Source of the DNA: Amia ocellicauda
Lineage: Eukaryota; Chordata; Actinopteri; Amiiformes; Amiidae
DNA length: 64,000 nucleotides
Reading direction: 5' to 3'
NCBI RefSeq assembly: GCF_036373705.1
Contig: NC_089863.1
Coordinates: forward strand, 21,822,619 to 21,886,618
The translations under genes were made by a program, and so were the position numbers. Under the pieces are notes generated by a model that was not told the DNA's origin, did not search any database, and worked only from the letters and a program-made list of their open reading frames with translations. How positions within the stretch are numbered: the stretch's first letter is position 1; each line of letters starts with the position of its first letter. Shown here one piece after another: positions 55,213 through 64,000 of the stretch.

Positions 55213-56112
55213 CAGGGTTGTGGGTAACGCGTTACTAAGTAACGGTATGGTATTACTTTTGGTAGTAACGAGTAACGTAACGTGGTATGGTTCCAAAAGG
55301 AGTAATAATATTACAGTTACTGATTCCTTTTTTTTGTTCTCGTTACTGCATTACACATTGTAAAGATATGGTCTTAATAAGGACGATAAGGACGTCTATG
55401 TCGTACACTAAAAATATTAGAAAAACTGTTGTTTGCTGTTACAAATCTGTAGTAAGAGTAATAAGTTAAAGGAGTCAAGTTGAGACATTTAAGATGCAGA
55501 TCTACTAGCACATATCTTGATGATGATTACAATAATAACAATAATAAAAATAAATAGCAAAGATGTATTTTAGTGTTGCACGTTTTCTTATGGTAACGTA
55601 ATGCTTGTCTGAGTATAATGTTGTCTATACACGTTTAGCTACTGCTAATATCTCTTAACAGAAACGTGTATTTATTATGCTGTCTCCAATCATCTAAAGC
55701 ACAAAGAATAAAACAGCCACAAAAGTCCTTTCCACACCAGGCTCTATCGCTCGTAGTGTTGCTTTCTGTCTTCATTTTTAAAACGAAACACAGAACCAAA
55801 CCCACAATCGCTCCGCTCCTCCCACAACAGGGGGTGGACTTCCGACACTGGCCTGGTTTTCCTGTGGCGCTTTATTAAAACAACAAAAGATAACAGTATG
55901 TCTCTGTCATTATCAACTGCTTGTGTTGGTGTAGCTTTGAAATTGTTTATTGAGGTCCCGCAACGTTTGGGGTGTAATGCAGAGTAATGTAAAAGTAAAG
56001 TAACTAATTACATTCTCCAGGAAGTAATAAGTAAAGTGTTTAGTTACTTTTGATATGAGTAACGAGTACAATGTAAGACATTACTTTTTGTGAGTAACGA
56101 CCCCAAACACTG
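55213..56112. mobile_element. Non-autonomous hAT-type element, unit 11
   Basis: A 900-bp copy, slightly shortened in the left arm. Confidence 0.83.
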
Positions 56113-56363
56113 CTCTTTTCCTTCTCTTTTGGCTTGTTTGTTTGTTGTTGAAGGAGATACAAAGTTTGAGAGTGTCTCGTTTTATTTCTGAAATATAACT
56201 CCCAGAAAGTATGGTCTTTGTGTTCTTGAAATTGAATAACCTCAAAAGAAAGAAATGGTCCAATGAATTGCCGAAGAAAAGTCTAGCCGCTGTATTCTGG
56301 AATGAAGAAAAAAATGAAATGACAAGGGCAATCAAAGCAAGTAAGACAGTAGGCTGTGTGGCA

Positions 56364-56434
56364 TACGCTAGCCAGAAATCGAACGCAACTCACAAGAACA
56401 GGAACCTTGTATGATACCACTACACCACTGGCGC
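56364..56434 (-). pseudogene. tRNA-Gly-derived relic (CCU), unit 11
   Basis: Identical to the unit 1 relic. Confidence 0.72.
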
Positions 56435-56684
56435 TGCGGGGAAGCTCTAGATTCTGTCACCGAAGCAAATGCACAAGACATATAAAACGCGTCCCCTGGG
56501 GCACAATGGTCTTTTAATAATTATCTGTAATAATCTGCAGTCGAACTGCTTAATACGTACCTAGCTAATCACTACATCACAGGCGCATGGTTGTCATTCG
56601 GGGAAAATATGTGTTCACGAATGTTCATCGGAGTGGTTGTCATGCTAAGAGGTCAGTTGGAGTAGAGGGAGCTGGCCATGCCGT

Positions 56685-56757
56685 GCCTCGTTGGCGCAGT
56701 AGGTAGCGCGTCAGTCTCATAATCTGAAGGTGGTGAGTTCGACCCTCACACGGGGCA
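56685..56757 (+). tRNA. tRNA-Met(CAU), copy 12
   Basis: Identical to copy 1. Confidence 0.93.
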
Positions 56758-56872
56758 AGCACTCTTCCTTTATCTTTGAGTTCTACCACACTGATCTCCA
56801 GCTGCAGAAAAAAGGCGCACACCTGTGCAATAAAGTGGTTGCTTGCGCTGTCTGAAGAAATTCATGGCAAAA

Positions 56873-56945
56873 TGCCAAATCCTGGGATGGAACAAGGGAC
56901 CTTTAGATGTTCAGTCTATCGCTCCCCCAACTGAGCTATTTCGGC
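56873..56945 (-). tRNA. tRNA-Phe(GAA), copy 12
   Basis: Identical to copy 1. Confidence 0.85.
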
Positions 56946-57071
56946 CATTGGTGAGATGACGTCGTGATCCCAAAAGTCAAAGTGAAGGAAGCCCTGGCAG
57001 AACACAGTCATTGAAAAGTTCATTGTTTTCCATGACGTCGGCAACGACTCAATTTGATCACCGCAACACAA

Positions 57072-57154
57072 GTCAGGATGGCCGAGTGGTGTAAGGTGCT
57101 GCGTGCAGGTCATCGTCTCCTGTAGATGCTTGGCTTTGAATCCCACCTCTGACA
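57072..57154 (+). tRNA. tRNA-Leu(CAG), degenerate, copy 12
   Basis: One variable-arm base differs (TAGATGC), as in copies 2 and 13. Confidence 0.66.
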
Positions 57155-57740
57155 AGGGTCCTTTTACCACTCAGGAGCACACACTTACCCGTGCTGGCGA
57201 CAAGGACAACAAGAGTTGAGGACTGTGTTGAAAACGACATTACACAAAGAATTCAATGTTGAAAGAAATACATCAATACATAAATCAATGGACATGTATT
57301 TATTCATTGATTGATTGACTTCAACATGTCTTAATTTAGTCGCTGTACCCACAAAGCAACACTCAGCATAGTGGAGGCTATAGCTCGGCGTTATTGCGTG
57401 TACCTTACATGTATCACCCCTGGCACCTGGCCCTGATAACTCCCTACTTTTTGACCACAGTCTGTCTGTGACTTGAACCCGAGAAGTAAAAATGATGCAC
57501 ATGGGCGCTTGCAATCTCGTTGTTTCAATCACATATCACAGTGGATGCGTACACACGGTGTTTCTCGGAGATTGCTGGGACAGTAACGAATGTGTTCCTT
57601 GCTTTACATGTCATCTAGCGCACAGTAGCTTTTTCTCCTTCTTTTTGCCCATATCATCCACATATTGTGCCTTTGGGGAACGCCTCCGAAACAGATTTAG
57701 AATGCTCTGAGATTCAAGAAACGACAGTGCAACTCTTTTC

Positions 57741-58647
57741 CAGGGTTGTGGGTAACGCGTTACTAAGTAACGCATTACAGTAATGTTATTACTTTTGGTA
57801 GTAACGAGTAACGTAACGTGGTATGGTTCCAAAAGGAGTAATAATATTACAGTTACTGATTCCTTTATTTTGTTCTCATTACTGCATTACACATTGTAAC
57901 GATATGGTCTTAATAAGGACGATAAGGACGTCTATGTCGTACATTAAAAATATTAGAAAAACTGTCGTTTGCAGTTACAAATCTGTAGTAAGAGTAATAA
58001 GTTAAAGGAGTCAAGTTGAGACATTTAAGATGCAGATCTACTAGCACATATCTTGATGATGATTACAATAATAACAATAATAAAAATAAATAGCAAAGAT
58101 GTATTTTAGTGTTGCACGTTTTCTTATGGTAACGTAATGCTTGTCTGAGTATAATGTTGTCTATACACGTTTAGCTACTGCTAATATCTCTTAACAGAAA
58201 CGTGTATTTATTATGCTGTCTCCAATCATCTAAAGCACAAAGAATAAAACAGCCACAAAAGTCCTTTCCACAGCAGGCTCTATCGCTCGTAGTGTTGCTT
58301 TCTGTCTTCATTTTTAAAATGAAACACAAAACCAAACCCACAATCGCTCCGCTCCTCCCACAACAGGGGGTGGACTTCCGACACTGGCCTGGTTTTCCTG
58401 TGGCGCTTTATTAAAACAACAAAAGATAACAGTATGTCTCTGTCATTATCAACTGCTTGTGTTGGTGTAGCTTTGAAATTGTTTATTGAGGTCCCGCAAC
58501 GTTTGGGGTGTAATGCAGAGTAATGTAAAAGTAAAGTAACTAATTACATTATCCAGGAAGTAATAAGTAAAGTGTTTAGTTACTTTTGATTTGAGTAACG
58601 AGTACAATGTAAGACATTACTTTTTGTGAGAAACGACCCCAACACTG
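57741..58647. mobile_element. Non-autonomous hAT-type element, unit 12
   Basis: Complete 907-bp copy; its right end has GAGAAACG like units 1 and 14. Confidence 0.85.
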
Positions 58648-58898
58648 CTCTTTTCCTTCTCTTTTGGCTTGTTTGTTTGTTGTTGAAGGAGATGCAAAGT
58701 TTGAGAGTGTCTCGTTTTATTTCTGAAATATAACTCCCAGAAAGTATGGTCTTTGTGTTCTTGAAATTGAATAACCTCAAAAGAAAGAAATGGTCCAATG
58801 AATTGCCGAGGAAAAGTCTAGCCGCTGTATTCTGGAATGAAGAAAAAAATGAAATGACAAGGGTAATCAAAGCAAGTAAGACAGTAGGCTGTGTGGCA

Positions 58899-58969
58899 TA
58901 CGCTAGCCAGAAATCGAACGCAACTCACAAGAACAGGAACCTTGTATGATACCACTACACCACTGGCGC
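58899..58969 (-). pseudogene. tRNA-Gly-derived relic (CCU), unit 12
   Basis: Identical to the unit 1 relic. Confidence 0.72.
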
Positions 58970-59219
58970 TGCGGGGAAGCTCTAGATTCTGTCACCGAAG
59001 CAAATGCACAAGACATATAAAACGCGTCCCCTGGGGCACAATGGTCTTTTAATAATTATCTGTAATAATCTGCAGTCGAACTGCTTAATACGTACCTAGC
59101 TAATCACTACATCACAGGCGCATGGTTGTCATTCGGGGAAAATATGTGTTCACGAATGTTCATCGGAGTGGTTGTCATGCTAAGAGGTCAGTTGGAGTAG
59201 AGGTAGCTGGCCATGCCGT

Positions 59220-59292
59220 GCCTCGTTGGCGCAGTAGGTAGCGCGTCAGTCTCATAATCTGAAGGTGGTGAGTTCGACCCTCACACGGGGCA
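59220..59292 (+). tRNA. tRNA-Met(CAU), copy 13
   Basis: Identical to copy 1. Confidence 0.93.
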
Positions 59293-59407
59293 AGCACTCT
59301 TCCTTTATCTTTGAGTTCTACCACACTGATCTCCAGCTGCAGAAAAAAGGCGCACACCTGTGCAATAAAGTGGTTGCTTGCGCTGTCTGAAGAAATTCAT
59401 GGCAAAA

Positions 59408-59480
59408 TGCCAAATCCTGGGATGGAACAAGGGACCTTTAGATGTTCAGTCTATCGCTCCCCCAACTGAGCTATTTCGGC
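59408..59480 (-). tRNA. tRNA-Phe(GAA), copy 13
   Basis: Identical to copy 1. Confidence 0.85.
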
Positions 59481-59604
59481 CATTGGTGAGATGACGTCGT
59501 GATCCCAAAAGTCAAAGTGAAGGAAGCCCTGGCAGAACAGTCATTGAAAAGTTCATTGTTTTCCATGACGTCGGCAACGACTCAATTTGATCACTGCAGC
59601 ACAA

Positions 59605-59687
59605 GTCAGGATGGCCGAGTGGTGTAAGGTGCTGCGTGCAGGTCATCGTCTCCTGTAGATGCTTGGCTTTGAATCCCACCTCTGACA
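59605..59687 (+). tRNA. tRNA-Leu(CAG), degenerate, copy 13
   Basis: Has the TAGATGC variant but keeps the CAG anticodon that copy 2 lost. Confidence 0.66.
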
Positions 59688-60273
59688 AGGGTCCTTTTAC
59701 CACTCAGGAGCACACACTTACCCGTGCTGGCGACAAGGACAACAAGAGTTGAGGACTGTGTTGAAAACGACATTACACAAAGAATTCAATGTTGAAAGAA
59801 ATACATCAATACATAAATCAATGGACATGTATTTATTCATTGATTGATTGACTTCAACATGTCTTAATTTAGTCGCTGTACCCACAAAGCAACACTCAGC
59901 ATAGTGGAGGCTATAGCTCGGCGTTATTGCGTGTACCTTACATGTATCACCCCTGGCACCTGGCCCTGATAACTCCCTACTTTTTGACCACAGTCTGTCT
60001 GTGACTTGAACCCGAGAAGTAAAAATGATGCACATGGGCGCTTGCAATCTCGTTGTTTCAATCACATATCACAGTGGATGCGTACACACGGTGTTTCTCG
60101 GAGATTGCTGGGACATTAACGAATGTGTTCCTTGCTTTACATGTCATCTAGCGCACAGTAGCTTTTTCTCCTTCTTTTTGCCCATATCATCCACATATTG
60201 TGCCTTTGGGGAACGCCTCCGAAACAGATTTAGAATGCCCTGAGATTCAAGAAACGACAGTGCAACTCTTTTC

Positions 60274-61181
60274 CAGGGTTGTGGGTAACGCGTTACTAAG
60301 TAACGCATTACAGTAATGTTATTACTTTTGGTAGTAACGAGTAACATAACGTGGTATGGTTCCAAAAGGAGAAATAATATTACAGTTACTGATTCCTTTT
60401 TTTTGTTCTCGTTACTGCATTACACATTGTAACGATATGGTCTAAATAAGGACGATAAGGACGTCTATGTCGTACAATAAAAATATTAGAAAAACTGTCG
60501 TTTGCAGTTACAAATCTGTAGTAAGAGTAATAAGTTAAAGGAGTCAAGTTGAGACATTTAAGATGCAGATCTACTAGCACATATCTTGATGATGATTACA
60601 ATAATAACAATAATAAAAATAAATAGCAAAGATGTATTTTAGTGTTGCACGTTTTCTTATGGTAACGTAATGCTTGTCTGAGTATAATGTTGTCTATACA
60701 CATTTAGCTACTGCTAATATCTCTTAACAGAAACGTGTATTTATTATGCTGTCTCCAATCATCTAAAGCACAAAGAATAAAACAGCCACAAAAGTCCTTT
60801 CCACACCAGGCTCTATCGCTCGTAGTGTTGCTTTCTGTCTTCATTTTTAAAACGAAACACAAAACCAAACCCACAATCGCTCCGCTCCTCCCACAACAGG
60901 GGGTGGGTTTCCGACACTGGCCTGGTTTTCCTGTGGCGCTTTATTAAAACAACAAAAGATAACAGTATGTCTCTGTCATTATCAACTGCTTGTGTTGGTG
61001 TAGCTTTGAAATTGTTTATTGAGGTCCCGCAACGTTTGGGGTGTAATGCAGAGTAATGTAAAAGTAAAGTAACTAATTACATTATCCAGGAAGTAATAAG
61101 TAAAGTGTTTAGTTACTTTTGATTTGAGTAACGAGTACAATGTAAGACATTACTTTTTGTGAGTAACGACCCCAAACACTG
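60274..61181. mobile_element. Non-autonomous hAT-type element, unit 13
   Basis: Complete 908-bp copy with the CCAAACACTG right end. Confidence 0.85.
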
Positions 61182-61432
61182 CTCTTTTCCTTCTCTTTTG
61201 GCTTGTTTGTTTGTTGTTGAAGGAGATACAAAGTTTGAGAGTGTCTCGTTTTATTTCTGAAATATAACTCCCAGAAAGTATGGTCTTTGTGTTCTTGAAA
61301 TTGAATAACCTCAAAAGAAAGAAATGGTCCAATGAATTGCCGAAGAAAAGTCTAGCCGCTGTATTCTGGAATGAAGAAAAAAATGAAATGACAAGGGTAA
61401 TCAAAGCAAGTAAGACAGTAGGCTGTGTGGCA

Positions 61433-61503
61433 TACGCTAGCCAGAAATCGAACGCAACTCACAAGAACAGGAACCTTGTATGATACCACTACACCACTGG
61501 CGC
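61433..61503 (-). pseudogene. tRNA-Gly-derived relic (CCU), unit 13
   Basis: Identical to the unit 1 relic. Confidence 0.72.
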
Positions 61504-61753
61504 TGCGGGGAAGCTCTAGATTCTGTCACCGAAGCAAATGCACAAGACATATAAAACGCGTCCCCTGGGGCACAATGGTCTTTTAATAATTATCTGTAAT
61601 AATCTGCAGTCGAACTGCTTAATACATACCTAGCTAATCACTACATCACAGGCGCATGGTTGTCATTCGGGGAAAATATGTGTTCACGAATGTTCATCGG
61701 AGTGGTTGTCATGCTAAGAGGTCAGTTGGAGTAGAGGGAGCTGGCCATGCCGT

Positions 61754-61826
61754 GCCTCGTTGGCGCAGTAGGTAGCGTGCCAGTCACATAATCTGAAGGT
61801 GGTGAGTTCGACCCTCACACGGGGCA
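61754..61826 (+). tRNA. tRNA-Met(CAU), copy 14, U33 changed
   Basis: It has the CACATAA loop of copy 2 (U33 to A) and further D/anticodon-arm changes (GTAGCGTGCCAG). Confidence 0.8.
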
Positions 61827-61941
61827 AGCACGCTCCCATTATCTTTGAGTTCTACCACACTGATCTCCAGCTGCAGAAAAAAGGCGCACACCTGTGCAAT
61901 AAAGTGGTTGCTTGCGCTGTCTGAAGAAATTCATGGCAAAA

Positions 61942-62014
61942 TGCCAAATCCTGGGATGGAACAAGGGACCTTTAGATGTTCAGTCTATCGCTCCCCCAAC
62001 TGAGCTATTTCGGC
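61942..62014 (-). tRNA. tRNA-Phe(GAA), copy 14
   Basis: Identical to copy 1. Confidence 0.85.
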
Positions 62015-62140
62015 CATTGGTGAGATGACGTCGTGATCCCAAAAGTCAAAGTGAAGGAAGCCCTGGCAGAACACAGTCATTGAAAAGTTCATTGTTTTCC
62101 ATGACGTCGGCAACGACTCAATTTGATCACTGCAGCACAA

Positions 62141-62223
62141 GTCAGGATGGCCGAGTGGTGTAAGGTGCTGCGTGCAGGTCATCGTCTCCTGTAGAGGCTT
62201 GGCTTTGAATCCCACCTCTGACA
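62141..62223 (+). tRNA. tRNA-Leu(CAG), degenerate, copy 14
   Basis: Identical to copy 1. Confidence 0.68.
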
Positions 62224-62809
62224 AGGGTCCTTTTACCACTCAGGAGCACACACTTACCCGTGCTGGCGACAAGGACAACAAGAGTTGAGGACTGTGTTGA
62301 AAACGACATTACACAAAGAATTCAATGTTGAAAGAAATACATCAATACATAAATCAATGGACATGTATTTATTCATTGATTGATTGACTTCAACATGTCT
62401 TAATTTAGTCGCTGTACCCACAAAGCAACACTCAGCATAGTGGAGGCTATAGCTCGGCGTTATTGCGTGTACCTTACATGTATCACCCCTGGCACCTGGC
62501 CCTGATAACTCCCTACTTTTTGACCACAGTCTGTCTGTGACTTGAACCCGAGAAGTAAAAATGATGCACATGGGCGCTTGCAATCTCGTTGTTTCAATCA
62601 CATATCACAGTGGATGCGTACACACGGTGTTTCTCGGAGATTGCTGGGACAGTAACGAATGTGTTCCTTGCTTTACATGTCATCTAGCGCACAGTAGCTT
62701 TTTCTCCTTCTTTTTGCCCATATCATCCACATATTGTGCCTTTGGGGAACGCCTCCGAAACAGATTTAGAATGCTCTGAGATTCAAGAAACGACAGTGCA
62801 ACTCTTTTC

Positions 62810-63713
62810 CAGGGTTGTGGGTAACGCGTTACTAAGTAACGCATTACAGTAATGTTATTACTTTTGGTAGTAACGAGTAACGTAACGTGGTATGGTTCCA
62901 AAAGGAGAAATAATATTACAGTTACTGATTCCTTTTTTTTGTTCTCGTTACTGCATTACACATTGTGACGATATGGTCTTAATAAGGACGATAAGGACGT
63001 CTATGTCGTACATTAAAAATATTAGAAAAACTGTCGTTTGCAGTTACAAATCTGTAGTAAGAGTAATAAGTTAAAGGAGTCAAGTTGAGACATGTAAGAT
63101 GCAAATCTACTAGCACATATCTTGATGATGATTACAATAATAACAATAATAAAAATAAATAGCAAAGATGTATTTTAGTGTTGCACGTTTTCTTATGGTA
63201 ACGTAATGCTTGTCTGAGTATAATGTCTATACACATTTAGCTACTGCTAATATCTCTTAACAGAAACGTGTATTTATTATGCTGTCTCCAATCATCTAAA
63301 GCACAAAGAATAAAACAGCCACAAAAGTCCTTTCCACACCAGGCTCTATCGCTCGTAGTGTTGCTTTCTGTCTTCATTTTTAAAACGAAACACAAAACCA
63401 AACCCACAATCGCTCCGCTCCTCCCACAACAGGGGGTGGGCTTCTGACACTGGCCTGGTTTTCCTGTGGCGCTTTATTAAAACAACAAAAGATAACAGTA
63501 TGTCTCTGTCATTATCAACTGCTTGTGTTGGTGTAGCTTTGAAATTGTTTATTGAGGTCCCGCAACGTTTGGGGTGTAATGCAGAGTAATGTAAAAGTAA
63601 AGTAACTAATTACATTCTCCAGGAAGTAATAAGTAAAGTGTTTAGTTACTTTTGATATGAGTAACGAGTACAATGTAAGACATTACTTTTTGTGAGAAAC
63701 GACCCCAACACTG
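62810..63713. mobile_element. Non-autonomous hAT-type element, unit 14
   Basis: A 904-bp copy; three bases are lost near 63225 (ATAATGTCTATAC). Confidence 0.85.
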
Positions 63714-63956
63714 CTCTTTTCCTTCTCTTTTGGCTTGTTTGTTTGTTGTTGAAGGAGATACAAAGTTTGAGAGTGTCTCGTTTTATTTCTGAAATATAAC
63801 TCCCAGAAAGTATGGTCTTTGTGTTCTTGAAATTGAATAACCTCAAAAGAAAGAAATGGTCCAATGAATTGCCGAGGAAAAGTCTAGCCGCTGTATTCTG
63901 GAATGAAGAAAAAAATGAAATGACAAGGGCAATCAAAGCAAGTAAGACAGTAGGCA

Positions 63957-64000
63957 TACGCTAGCCAGAAATCGAACGCAACTCACAAGAACAGGAACCT
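63957..64000 (-). pseudogene. tRNA-Gly-derived relic, unit 14, partial
   Basis: The 3' half of the relic is seen before the window ends; seven bases are lost just outside it (GTAGGCATACG). Confidence 0.65.

Larger units (their letters stand above)
54133..56650. repeat. tRNA array unit A, copy 11 (2518 bp)
   Basis: Complete unit that lacks 9 bp just before Met and a few bases in the left hAT arm (GTAACGGTATGG). Confidence 0.95.
56651..59185. repeat. tRNA array unit A, copy 12 (2535 bp)
   Basis: Complete unit; TTATTTTG in the hAT left arm and CCACAGCAGG near 58270 are private. Confidence 0.95.
59186..61719. repeat. tRNA array unit A, copy 13 (2534 bp)
   Basis: Complete unit; shares the CA loss near 59538 with copy 1 and GAATGCCC with copy 2. 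Confidence 0.95.
61720..64000. repeat. tRNA array unit A, copy 14, cut by window edge
   Basis: The unit is complete up to the Gly relic, where the window ends. The array continues beyond the window. Confidence 0.95.

Noticed and set aside
1-64000. CRISPR-like regular repeats
   Set aside because: The repeats are kilobase-sized units with tRNA genes in a eukaryotic genome; no short direct repeats with spacers are present.

Overview
The window is vertebrate genomic DNA, most probably from a ray-finned fish. The evidence is eukaryotic tRNA genes without encoded CCA, CR1-like LINEs, a gamma-type endogenous retrovirus, a Tc1/mariner element and hAT-type non-autonomous elements. No host protein-coding gene could be supported. 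The species cannot be fixed from the sequence alone.

The backbone is a tandem tRNA array. Unit A is about 2.53 kb and occurs 14 times, with starts at 1, 2534, 8545, 11080, 27827, 30362, 43991, 46527, 49061, 51598, 54133, 56651, 59186 and 61720. Each unit carries tRNA-Met(CAU) on +, tRNA-Phe(GAA) on -, a degenerate tRNA-Leu(CAG) on +, a conserved spacer, a ~907-bp hAT-type element with an 8-bp target duplication, and a tRNA-Gly-derived relic on - whose anticodon reads CCU. Several units are interrupted. A second unit type, B, holds tRNA-Gly(UCC), initiator tRNA-Met, a tRNA-Arg(CCU)-like gene and tRNA-Gly(CCC), all on -. B follows every second A unit in the left half (A-A-B, about 8.5 kb), so the array has a higher-order period.

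Region by region: 1-8544 is A, A (truncated), solo LTR, 5'-truncated LINE, B. 8545-27826 is A, A (truncated), a provirus at 12204-20218 on - with gag, pro, pol and env remnants and two LTRs, a truncated LINE, B, a longer LINE at 23579-27306, and a recombinant junction back into A. 27827-35780 is A, A (truncated), solo LTR, LINE, B. 35781-38145 is unique: tRNA-Ala(UGC), an inverted diverged copy of the A spacer that hosts an intact DD36E Tc1/mariner transposon, an (ACT)30 microsatellite and a tRNA-Trp-like gene with a CUA anticodon. 38146-43990 is a LINE and a fourth B. 43991-64000 is eight uninterrupted A units, the last cut by the window edge.

The tRNA genes are the only plausible host functions; everything else is mobile DNA amplified with them. 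The provirus and the two solo LTRs lie at the same target site in paralogous copies, so the history of the array can be read from them. The least expected signals are tRNA bodies with altered anticodons: Gly to CCU, initiator Met to UAU, and Trp to CUA.
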